This document shows positions 31,412 through 40,420 of a DNA stretch of 64,000 nucleotides, in pieces; within the stretch, counting starts at the first letter, position 1; every line of letters starts with the position of its first letter. Position numbers and translations under genes: made by a program. The stretch spans positions 124,001 to 188,000 of the forward strand of contig NW_026570343.1 of NCBI RefSeq assembly GCF_019649055.1, in the 5' to 3' direction. This DNA comes from Paramacrobiotus metropolitanus. Taxonomy: Eukaryota > Tardigrada > Eutardigrada > Parachela > Macrobiotidae. The notes under the pieces are model-generated. The model did no database searches and was not told the origin of the DNA. It saw only the letters and a list, made by a program, of their open reading frames with translations.

Positions 31412-33461
31412 TCACTTTGGCTTCTGTTTCAGCCGACTCATTCGCCGTAGCTGAAGTGCCTTTAATCGTTTTTCTCTCTGTTCCATCATCTGCAGGAAAA
31501 ACTGTCCAATTTCAATTGCCGGTTCTTTCGTGTCGAATTCTTTCTTATAATCCTCGAAGTTTGGAATCTCATCAAATTCTTCCTCTTGACACGTTGGGCC
31601 TTCAATTGGCGCTCTTGATAACGCGTCCGCATTATCGCAATATTTTCCCGGTTTGTATTCAATCTTGAACTGATGACCTTGTAATCCCATTGCCCATCTC
31701 GTCAGGCGCGGGTTCATTCCAACTTTATTTGTTTCTGACCTCAACAAGTTGGTCAGTGCCCGGTGATCCGTTCTTACGGTGAATTCCGCATAATTAATAA
31801 ATGGCTTGAATTTTCTGACAGCAAACACCACTGCCAGACATTCCCATTTCGTTACACCGTAATTTCTTTCTGCTCCATGTAAGGCGCGGTTGGCGTACGC
31901 GATCGGATGACCTTCCTGTGATAGGGCAGCTCCGATTCCTTCTTTGCTCGCGTCACATTCAATAACGGTCGGCTTTGCCGGGTCAAATTTCGCTAACACT
32001 GGGCCTTCGCATGCAGTTGTTTCAGACTGTTGAATTCATCCTCATGTACCTTTGTCCAGTCTTTCTTTACTTGTTTATCCTGTCTCAGCGGCTCGTTCAA
32101 ATGGCACGTTTTCTGCGCGTACCCCATTATGAACTTGCGATAGTAATTCGCTAGTCCGAGCAATGACCCTAATTGCCTTTCTGTTTGAGGTCGTTTAAAT
32201 TCTGAGACTGCTGTGACTTTTTCGGGGTCCATTCTAATTCCGTCTTCGCTGAGGATATGTCCTACGAATCCCATTTATCTCATTCCGAATTCACACTTGG
32301 TTGGTTTGAGCGTGAATCCCGCTTCTACCAGACTCATTAAGACGTTTCTCAAATTCTGCATGAAGATCGCCCACGTTTTTCCGGCGAAGATAACGCCATC
32401 AATGTACCCGAAAACGCAACGCTTTCTTTTCGCTTTCGAAAGTACTTTATCCATGCACAGTTGAAATGTTGCTGGTCCGTTGCAAACTCCAAACGGCATC
32501 CTTTTGAACCGCTACATTCCGTCTTGCGTTACAAAGGTCGTCTTATTGATTGACGCTGGATCCATTGGGATCTGCCAGAATCCACTTTGTAGGTCCATTT
32601 TTCCGTAGTATTTGTTGCCTGCGCACGCGTCGAGCAACTCATCTGGGTTCGGTAACGGATAGTTGTTCTTTCTCGTTAGCTTGTAAAGCATGATGTAATT
32701 GACGCAAAATCTCGTCCCCATTGTTCCGTCACCGTTTTTCTTTACTGCCGCACGACTGGAAAACTCCACTCGGCGCCCGACGGTTCAATTACATCTTGTG
32801 CCAACATCTCTTTGATATGCTTTGTTATGAACTCGCGGCCTGTCCAACTCGTTCTGGCCGGGTTACATTTAACTGGTTTTGCATCTCCCGTATCAATGAC
32901 GTGAGTGACCCCTTTCACATCTCCGTATGGTTTCTTTGATGTCGGCAAGACCCTCCAGAATTCCCAGAACGCGTTATACACGTCTTTTTTCTGTTCTTGG
33001 GTAAGGTCAGGTCCCAGTTTCAGGTTTTCAGTTATCTTTTTCAATTCAGCTTTCGTTGTGTCGTCCAACTCAGGGTTTTCAAGCACGTTCTTTACTGTAC
33101 CAGCGTTCACCCTTACATTCTCCATGTGTTCGTAAGGCTCCACGTAGCCGAGAAGCTGATTTTTCTTCATGATTTGGTATTTCCTACTGTGATTCGCAGT
33201 GACGATTTCGAAATATTTTCCTCTGTGGTCCGTCACTCCTGCTAACGGTTGCACATCAGTTTCAATTTCTGGGACCGGTGTGAACATCGACTTGTTTTGA
33301 GCCGGTGCATATTTTCCCATCTTGACCTTTACGCGTGTGCAGCTTGACGGTTTCAATCTGATTCGTTTGTCACTGCACACTTTAATCACATCTTTCGACA
33401 GTCTTGCTTTTTCCATTTTCACTCTTTTGACTTTTATCTCTTTTTCATTCTCTTCGTCCAC
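31412..33461 (-). pseudogene. Reverse transcriptase-RNase H, broken into five frames
   Basis: Pieces: 33461-32742 (N-terminal linker with the D-A-K-P-V region), 32769-32512 (motif A, K-M-D-L-Q-S-G-F-W-Q-I), 32499-32275 (motif B region, P-F-G-V-C-N-G-P-A-T-F-Q, and motif C), 32274-31993 (thumb, G-F-V-G-H-I) and 31999-31412 (RNase H, with I-E-C-D-A-S-K-E-G-I-G and T-D-H-R-A-L). Motif C reads Y-I-D-G where Ty3-type enzymes have Y-x-D-D, so the second catalytic Asp is lost. The enzyme copied genomic RNA into DNA; this copy cannot. Conserved domains here contain almost no copies of the octamer that fills the rest of the element. Confidence 0.9.
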
Positions 33462-33511
33462 TTCGTCATCTTCATCGAAGTCCAGTAAATCATCTTGTTC
33501 TGAAAGGTCAT

Positions 33512-34396
33512 TTACGCCCGAATCTTCTGAAGTCGTTGAATTATCACTTGAACTCGCCCATTCCGAGTCCGAATCACTGCTCTCGTATTCTTGTGCAGTG
33601 GCTTGACCTTTGTCAGCCTTTTCGAGTGGACGCTCATCAACTCCTTCGTCTTCTGATGAAAGGTCACTTTCGTTTTCCCGCGAACCGCTAAGTTTTTCGC
33701 TTTCGAATTTTTGAGCAGAGGTTTGTCCGCTTCCTTTGCCTTTCGCCCATTTCGTGCAGCGATTCTTGGGTGACTCCTTGCTACCCGGCTTCTCGTTGGT
33801 GACCTTTCTGATTGGTCGGAGTTTGACCTTTCTTCTTCCGTTTTTGACTTCTCCAATTCGTCAATATCTTCGAGGCTCAATAACTCAATAAACGGTCCCT
33901 TAGTCCCTTCGATGGGTGGCTGTTTTTCACAGTCATCTGGTGCCTTTTCGTCAACTTTCAACTCAGGTGCTGGCTTTTGCTGCTCATTCGATATTCGTTC
34001 CACTTCCTCTTTAAATTTTTTCCACATTTCGCCTTTGTCCGTTAACATCTGTGCAATGTCGAAAGCCGACTTTGAACTTTCTTCTGTTTCGTTCGATCCT
34101 CCTTCATTTATCTCTTTAACTGGTTCCCCCTTATCTGCTTCTTTTACAGTCGCTTTATCGACTTCGTCCTGTTGGACCGTTTCATAACCTTTGGGTTGTT
34201 TGGGACCAACGAAGGCGCAATTTGCCATCAATTCTTCGGTGACGCAGTCAGCGCCTGGAATCGTCTCATACATACACCACGTGTCGCCACCTGGTTCTGG
34301 GTAGTCCACTCCATCTGGGTCTGGTGCAGAGTTCACTTTTTTCTTTTTCATCAAACCCGGTAACCTTCTTTTCCGGGTTACTTGTAATTCTCGCAT
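33512..34396 (-). CDS. Long disordered ORF between protease and RT
   Basis: 294 residues from ATG 34396. Basic start (R-K-R-R-L-P), Cys-containing middle, then Glu/Lys-rich disordered sequence and a basic end. It has a D-I-D-E-L-E acidic patch. No known domain. Four octamer copies fall in its last third. Ordinary Ty3 elements have no such ORF here. Confidence 0.5.
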   Translation of the reverse strand: MRELQVTRKRRLPGLMKKKKVNSAPDPDGVDYPEPGGDTWCMYETIPGADCVTEELMANCAFVGPKQPKGYETVQQDEVDKATVKEADKGEPVKEINEGGSNETEESSKSAFDIAQMLTDKGEMWKKFKEEVERISNEQQKPAPELKVDEKAPDDCEKQPPIEGTKGPFIELLSLEDIDELEKSKTEEERSNSDQSERSPTRSRVARSHPRIAARNGRKAKEADKPLLKNSKAKNLAVRGKTKVTFHQKTKELMSVHSKRLTKVKPLHKNTRAVIRTRNGRVQVIIQRLQKIRA

Positions 34397-34492
34397 CTCG
34401 TTTACATCAAATCTGGGGATTTCCTCTTCAAATTTATTCCAGTATTTTTCAAATGCTTCTTCGTTCCCCTCTTTTAACGCATCGTAGTACGC

Positions 34493-35549
34493 TTAGAGCG
34501 ATTCGTAAACAGGTGTGCCAGGTCCTGCCGGGAAAATGACCGTTCTACCTTCGCATTTATACATGTGGTTCACACGGAAGTCCCAGAAGAGATCGACTCT
34601 TGCTTCTTCCCACATTTCTCCTTCTTCGTTCATCTCTTCTATCTCTCTTTCGAAACTCCGTTCTGTTACTACCGGATCGAGGGGATCCTGGATTCCTTTC
34701 TCGACACGTTGTAGCCAGTGGTTTAGCCATTTTCCTCTTCCGGTAACAAAGTTTTTGACGCATGTCAACCAAATCGGTATCTGTTACAGTGATACCGTTC
34801 AATGTGCGGTTTCCACATTTCATTTGTCCGCATTCTACTTTTAACTTCCCTTTGGAATGACCTTTAAGGTCTGCCAGTGCGGCGTTACATCTTGGCCATT
34901 CCGAAAGGTCATCTTGTGAGGTCTTCTCGCGACATTCAGCACATTCCCATTGAGGCTGTACTCTACACGGATCCTCATAGTAACCGTGGTGACAACTCCC
35001 GGCTCGTTCTTCTGGAGTTAGTGTCTTTCGACTCGTTTGCGGATTGACATCCTCCTGTGCTGTAGCATCTTGTTCGCATTCGATTGGAGTCACGCTTTTG
35101 TCCTCAGAGGATATTTCGATGCTCTGTGGTTCTTTTTCTGTTCTGTGACCTTTTAACTGCTCAAGCGCCTTGTTGCGGATTTCACTCGTAAACATCTGTT
35201 CCTCTTCGGCTATTCGTTTCAATACCCGTAACCTTTCACTCTTTTTATCCTTCCACACTTTAGCCGTCTTTATTCCCAGTGCCTCTGGTACTGGGATAGG
35301 CTTTGCCCACTCCAAGCCAGGCACCAGCGATTGTTTCGCTGCAGCTGTCGCTTCTTTCTGTGTGGCAGCTATCTCTTCAAGCGTTGGTGACTTTTCGTTA
35401 TTAATAGCAGAGTGTGGTTCGAAAAAGGGTTCCTTTTGAGAGTCACGTTCTGTTACTTCTTCTTTAGTTTTATCCCTTTCATTTTGGGTAGCAGATCGTG
35501 GTTCGGAAAAGGTCTTGCTGACGTTTTTCGAATCCGGCTTCGATGCCAA
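34493..35549 (-). CDS. Cys-rich ORF with FFEP and PVPEALG repeats
   Basis: The main frame 35549-34557 has two F-(F/S)-E-P repeats near its start, one I-P-V-P-E-A-L-G word and a charged helix. It then has a Cys-rich region (C-H-H, C-x-V, C-A-E-C, R-C-N, V-E-C, K-C-G) that could bind zinc, and a basic end. A second frame (34768-34493) continues with acidic, Trp-rich, globular-looking sequence, so a frameshift lies near 34700. The Cys spacing is not a CCHC knuckle and I do not recognise it. Confidence 0.5.
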
Positions 35550-35886
35550 TTCTCAACTCGTATCGCCGGTGACCTTTCATCTTTCGTTCCCAGTGCCTCT
35601 GGTACTGGGATAACTTTTTCAACATTTCCATTTTCATTTTTTGTTTCCAGTGCCTCTGGTACTGGGATAATTTGTTCCTGCTGTGCTTTTGTCACATTTT
35701 GCTGCACTTGTGTCACTCTCGGTGCCTGTGGTACTGGGATGACTTTTTCTCTTCCCTTTTGTGTCAGCAGTGTCCGATTTAATGTGTTCTCGATTTCCTG
35801 CTGAATTGCTTTCAACTGCTTGAATGTCGACGATTCTTTTTGCACCACCTTTTTATGTTCCTTTCCCGGTGCCTCTGGTACTGGGA
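35275..35886 (-). repeat. Five copies of a hairpin-forming 20-22-nt word
   Basis: cccagtgcctctggtactgg-type words at 35275, 35589, 35646, 35720 and 35865. The outer bases ccagt/actgg are complementary, so each can fold into a small hairpin. Each encodes I-P-V-P-E-A-(L/P)-G or a close variant. Confidence 0.8.
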
Positions 35887-36010
35887 TTAGCGTTTTACTA
35901 TCCGTTTGAGCATTTCCTGTCTGTTTAACAAGTTCGGTGACCTTTCCGACTTGTACTTTGGCAACTGGTTTCGGGTCATCTTCCTTCTCTTCTTCGCCTT
36001 CGTTATCCAT
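35453..36010 (-). CDS. Repeat-rich ORF overlapping the protease stop
   Basis: 185 residues from ATG 36010, which overlaps the protease stop by 8 nt (atggataa). Acidic start, then four I-P-V-P-E/Q-A words separated by charged helical segments. No catalytic motif. Ribosomal reinitiation or a former frameshift signal would explain the overlap. Confidence 0.5.
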   Translation of the reverse strand: MDNEGEEEKEDDPKPVAKVQVGKVTELVKQTGNAQTDSKTLIPVPEAPGKEHKKVVQKESSTFKQLKAIQQEIENTLNRTLLTQKGREKVIPVPQAPRVTQVQQNVTKAQQEQIIPVPEALETKNENGNVEKVIPVPEALGTKDERSPAIRVENWHRSRIRKTSARPFPNHDLLPKMKGIKLKKK

Positions 36011-36674
36011 CAGTACGAACCGAGTCGAATCCTAATAATACTTGTACGTCGTCACACTTCGGTCGGACGTAGAAGGAGTGTTCGCTAGTCTTCTTCCTTA
36101 AGGTCACAGGTGCTACACAGTAATGTGTCACCAGAAATCCTGACGTTCCACTAATTCCATTTATCTTCACCAATCTATCTGGTGGTAATGAGAGCACTTG
36201 AAGTCCATTCTTCTCGCAGAACGGTTTGCTGATCAGCGACGCCTCAGCGCCGGTGTCCAGCATTGCGTTGACCTTTATGTCTCCCACTTTCACTTCGTGT
36301 GTGTACGCTTCAATTCTTTTGGGCAATTTTCCGTTTTGAATCGTCAATGTGTGAATCCTGCATTTCACAGGAATTAGCGATACTGATCCCGGATCCATAT
36401 CGGGGATCACTTGCCCCTTCGCCGAAGTGCTGTGACCTTTCAGTATCTCGCTCAACTTATCAATCCTGTTTGGCACGTTAGTTCGGACATCGTAAAATTT
36501 CTGCGGCTTTTTCTTATCTGTTTGCATTTCTGCAGCCATTTTACCACTGGTAACCTTTTCAGCATTCTGCACTTGCTCGTTTGCTTCTGTGCCAGCCGTG
36601 TGACTCTTTGTCACTTCCGATATCGTCTGATACAACACTTCTTCTTTCCGGTCACCTACACGTTCATCTTGCAT
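36003..36674 (-). CDS. Retropepsin-containing ORF
   Basis: 223 residues from ATG 36674. Residues about 130-215 are an aspartic protease of the retroviral/Ty3 type: hydrophobic strand, A-M-L-D-T-G-A-E-A-S (catalytic D-T-G), flap region with I-N-G-I-S-G-T, and a closing V-L-L-G-F-D. It processes the polyprotein as a dimer. The N-terminal part is disordered. The ATG lies only 8 nt inside the TTAA insertion boundary; upstream of that boundary the gag-like frame is compatible with this one. Confidence 0.85.
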   Translation of the reverse strand: MQDERVGDRKEEVLYQTISEVTKSHTAGTEANEQVQNAEKVTSGKMAAEMQTDKKKPQKFYDVRTNVPNRIDKLSEILKGHSTSAKGQVIPDMDPGSVSLIPVKCRIHTLTIQNGKLPKRIEAYTHEVKVGDIKVNAMLDTGAEASLISKPFCEKNGLQVLSLPPDRLVKINGISGTSGFLVTHYCVAPVTLRKKTSEHSFYVRPKCDDVQVLLGFDSVRTDG

Positions 36675-36682
36675 CTTCTTAA

Positions 36683-37558
36683 GAGGATCCCTATGAGACG
36701 AAAGTGGGTCTGGGAAAACATGAATAGGTTAATAACAGCTGAAGAATCATTGTTGCCATTGTTCTGACTGCATGCGCAAAGGGTTTTGCTACACAATGGT
36801 GTGTTGCGATCTTGTCTACGCTCTGTCTAGACAGAGATATTCAAGAAACAAAGGAAAAACTTCGAATTCTAAAGTCGAATGAGAAAGTTTTTTCAAATTA
36901 GATGTGCTACACATCATTGGATGTGTTTTAGCTTAGAAAGCTTATATTCTCCATCATGCTAAAAAAATGTTGTTAGTTTACAAAAAAATTGAGAAAAACA
37001 CTTTTTGAAAAGTGTTTTTTTGAGTTTATTCAAACATGCTTTAATGGACTATGGCAGTATCTCGGAATATAAGCTTTCTAGAAAATAACACACCGTATGA
37101 TGCCGATTTGGAAAATATAGAAGGTTTCACAATGAAGTTATCGATTTTTAAAGCCATTTAACAAGTTTTTGGAAAACGGCAGCTGAATGAAAGTCTTGCT
37201 GACTGACCGGCAGCAATGTGTGCCTGAGCCGGCTACCCATGCCCGCGTTGTGCAGGATAGAGATCAGGCAGAACAGCTTGAGAGGGAAGAATGAGCTTGG
37301 CTCCGGCCACAGGACAGCATGAGGCGTCCTGTTCTGCTGTCCAGGTCTATCTGCCATGCGGCTGGCCATGGCTAGCCGATAACATCATTGCATTTACTTC
37401 GCCTCTGCTGACCCGGTCTTGTTTTTTTACTAATAACTTATGATTACAATACAATATAACCCATCGAGACATACTATATGAAAGCCTGAAAAATTTCCTA
37501 CAAGCTGATGTCAATATTGATAACACATTTTTATGAAATTCATCTCATAGTGATCCCC
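36683..37558. mobile_element. TTAA-flanked nonautonomous DNA transposon (876 bp)
   Basis: Terminal inverted repeats gaggatccctatgagacg / ggggatcactatgagatg (18 nt, 4 mismatches) are flanked on both sides by TTAA (36679-36682 and 37559-37562), the target of piggyBac-like transposases. There is no ORF and no AAAGGTCA inside. Deleting the insert and one TTAA leaves the flanking ORFs in the same frame, which fixes the boundaries. It holds its own fold-back core (36912-37102). Confidence 0.85.
36912..37102. repeat. Fold-back core inside the TTAA insertion
   Basis: Arms 36912-36949 and 37065-37102 are inverted copies (shared inner part tagaaagcttatattc). Between them a perfect 12-bp hairpin (aaaaacactttt / aaaagtgttttt, 36994-37019). 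Confidence 0.75.
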
Positions 37559-38244
37559 TTAATAACTTCGCTTGTTATTTGGTCAGCTCGCTTCAGTTCA
37601 TTTGCTTCGCTGTCTTTCACCTCATCTGGTGACCTTTCATATGTAACCATATCATATCCCTTTTCGGTCATCCATTCAATCACCTTTGCAGACACTTCAT
37701 TGTTCGTTTTCTTCGGGTCGATTTGCGAAGACATTCCGTCTGTTCGGGCTGGTGACTTGTCATTGGCATCCTGTTGCAGTGCTTGTGATAAGTCCCGTGA
37801 CCTTTCAACTGCGCTACTCTGTTGCGTTTGCGCCATCTCAATTGACCGTCCTTTTTATTCATTTTGTGCCAAGTCCTGTGACCTTTCATTGCGCTTTATG
37901 ACAAATCCGCCGCTTGACAACTTTTGTATGGGGACTTTTTCTCCATAATTCGACGGTTTTCCTTCTGGTGGTGCGTTTAGTCGCATTTTCGAATCTGCGA
38001 GTGTCTTCTTGTATTCCTCTGCGTTAAATACTGGGGCAGGGTTCGGTGACACCTTCGTTGGTTTCCCGGTAACCAACTCTTCTAATCTTTTCCTCTCATG
38101 TTGTGTTCGTAATTCTTGCATGTCCCAGTAATCCTCTTGTGACATCCCCGCTTTCTGTTTCGCTTTTGGCGTTACGGGTATCCACATCCCGTGATTTCCG
38201 TTTGGTCTGCAGGCCACTTTTCGCCAGATTTCCTTCCGTTGCAA
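37540..38244 (-). CDS. Gag-like region, C-terminal ORFs
   Basis: Two adjacent frames (38244-37855 and 37836-37540). The first is basic with an R-P-N-G-N-H-G-M-W-I-P word, then Pro/Gly-rich; the second is hydrophilic and leads, across the TTAA insertion, into the protease ORF. No CCHC knuckle is visible. Assigned to gag only by position between leader and protease. Confidence 0.45.
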
Positions 38245-38298
38245 TGTTACTGCATCTACAAGTGAATCGTCGGAATTCTGTTGTGCCGGTTCGCTATT

Positions 38299-38872
38299 CT
38301 ATTGCTGCGCTGTTCGTAGTGTCAAGTCTGTTTCTTGACCTTTTATCCCTTTGGCGTTCGCACTCGCTCTTTGACCTTTCACTTGAGCTTTTCCTACGGA
38401 AGGTGACCTTTCATCTTTACTGTTACCAGTGATATTCTGCTCCATCCATTTTTGCTTTATTAACTTCTCAACTTTGTCCTCCGAACAATTCCAGAACTTT
38501 GGCTTTATCTCTCCGTAACAGTCGCAACGTGGTCGCAACCATCTCGTTCCGTTTTAATACTTCCTTTACCGGCACCCGTTTGTAGCGGCATTTCAAAATG
38601 GAAACTTTTGCCCGTGCCCGTCTCATGTGTCTTGCTGTAACTGGGCGGCAGTGATTCCACCGTTGCAGTTCTGACGCCGTATTGCAGGAGCTGTTCATCC
38701 TTATGTTAGTTCGACATGTGAGGGCCGTATTCTCATCTTCAAGGCGCCTAATTTTCAACTGGAATTCTTCCATCTCGATTTTCAAATCCTGATTTTCCTG
38801 ATTGACCTTCAACATGTGTTGGTGGAGTTGGAACGTTTTCTCCTGGACGAACTTTTCAGTATCGTTCTCCAC
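38299..38872 (-). CDS. Gag-like region, coiled coil and basic segment
   Basis: 38872-38468 opens with about 50 residues of classic heptad coiled coil (F-Q-L-H-Q-H-M-L-K-V then L-K-I-E-M-E-E-F-Q-L), followed by an Arg/Lys-rich stretch likely to bind RNA. 38538-38299 continues in another frame with K-G-Q and K-G-H words encoded by octamers. Confidence 0.5.
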
Positions 38873-38939
38873 TTTTTTATGTGTTCCACCAACTGGGTCA
38901 CATCTCTTTCTAATTTCATGTATTCTTCAGCTGCTACTT

Positions 38940-39423
38940 TTAGCTGGTTTTTGTTTGGGTGACCTCATCTTCTCCCGTCATTACCGTTTGGGTCATTTTG
39001 ATCAACTCCGTGTTGAGTTTGATAATTTCTTGTGTCTTCTGGTGGACAGTTTGTTGCCACTCTTTGTCTTTCAGTTCAAGCGCTGTTACCTTTAGCGCGC
39101 TCCCGGACAGCGCGCGCTGCGCTGTCCGGGAGGTGTGCCTCATGATCCCATCTCAAGCCTTGTTCGGCGATTGTCTTAGCGGCTCCTTTCAACTCAGTGT
39201 TCTCTTCGGTGACCTTTTCAATGTTTTCTTTCGACACCTTATTCTCTTCCATCACCTGTCTTATTTCATTGTTGAGATGTACGCCTTCGGTGGCTGTAAG
39301 GTCTCGCAGGTCTTTTGTAACTTTGACGGCGTCGTCGGCTCTTATCAGATGATCCTGTGATTCCTTCTGGAGGGTTCCAATATTCTGGTCTCGCAGCTTA
39401 AGGTCATTCCTGAGCTTAAACAC
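38940..39423 (-). CDS. Gag-like region, long coiled coil with a frame switch at a hairpin
   Basis: 39423-39076 and 39143-38940 together look like one long coiled coil: heptads of Leu, Ile and Val with charged partners on both sides. The frame changes exactly where a 14-bp perfect hairpin lies (39100-39132). The hairpin sequence breaks the heptads, so it may be an insertion. Confidence 0.5.
39100..39132. repeat. Perfect 14-bp hairpin, 5-nt loop
   Basis: ctcccggacagcgc and its exact reverse complement around gcgct. GC-rich in an otherwise mixed coding region, at the junction of two gag-like frames. Confidence 0.85.
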
Positions 39424-39437
39424 TTCAGTGGTGTTTG

Positions 39438-40055
39438 TTAACAGACGCTGGGTAGCTTCGGCCAGTTTGGTCGCGTATTCATCCCTCTTAGTTTCAGCTT
39501 CGGTTTCGGGGTTTCGAGCGATACCAGTCTCTCTTGGTATTCCTGTTTTCTTTTAGCCATCTGACCTTCCTTGGCTCCGAGTTCACTTTCCAAATCTTGG
39601 ACGCGTCTCCTCAGTGTCAGCGTAGGGCTACTTGGTGACGGAGGTCGTACGTTTATGACCTTTCCGGTTTGTGTCCGTTCGATTAGGTGTTGAGGTATGT
39701 CTTTGAATGGTGTCATACCTTCAGCACGGTCAGCCTCCTTCATCGCAGTTTGGAAGGACATATTCATCGTCGCTTCATCATCCGTGAAGTATGACTCGTT
39801 CGATTCGTCTTAGACCATTGGAGTTGCCCAAAGGACATCGCCTGCGGTCTTATCATTCAGTGAAAGGTCATCCAATCCCAGTTCAGTCAGTCCTTCTTCG
39901 GTGAACTTTGTTTTTCCAATTTCCACTTGAGCCAGGTTCACATTTTTATCCTGCTCGTCTACTTCGGCAGTGATAACACCCGACTGTGATGTTCCGACTG
40001 CCATCGTTTCTTTTTCTATGGGCTTCTCTTCCTCAGTTACCTTTGCTTGGTACAC
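39438..40055 (-). CDS. Gag-like region, N-terminal ORFs
   Basis: 40055-39810 (open further upstream, no ATG at the nominal start) is acidic with alternating hydrophobics. 39767-39438 starts with an M-N-M-S-F-Q word and runs into coiled coil (R-R-V-Q-D-L-E-S-E-L). They are separated by a stop and a frame change. Nothing resembles a known Ty3 capsid at sequence level. Confidence 0.45.
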
Positions 40056-40063
40056 CCTTGTTG

Positions 40064-40420
40064 AAGGTCACTTTTCGACTGAAAAAATTCGACAAAGTTC
40101 CGTTTGAAGGTCACTTTTTTGGTAAAAAGTTAGAGAGATTTGCCTCAAAGGTCACTCTTCAGATAGAACTTCGAAGCCGTTTTTTACAATTCAGAACACG
40201 TTTAGGAATAGAATCCTACAGCTGCTGGTATCGCTGTACTAATGTTCAATTCAATTGCAACTTCGTTGAAGGTCACCGTTGGTCAATTCAGACTCTTAAA
40301 GGTCAATCAAAAGGTCATTTCGGTCAGTTTCAACTTTTCGGTAAAGGTCACTTTTCAAAGTCAAAGGTCAACTTCTGGTGTTAAAGGTCACTTTCCTGCT
40401 CGTCTCAACTCAAAAGGTCA
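40064..40420 (-). promoter_or_regulatory. Octamer cluster in the element leader
   Basis: Seven exact AAAGGTCA on the plus strand (40147, 40298, 40310, 40343, 40363, 40383, 40413) and three AAGGTCA (40064, 40107, 40269) in 357 bp, all in one orientation. AGGTCA is the half-site of nuclear hormone receptors, and A-rich 5' extensions favour monomer binders. The adjacent sites at 40298 and 40310 are direct repeats 12 bp apart. Function is inference. Confidence 0.6.
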
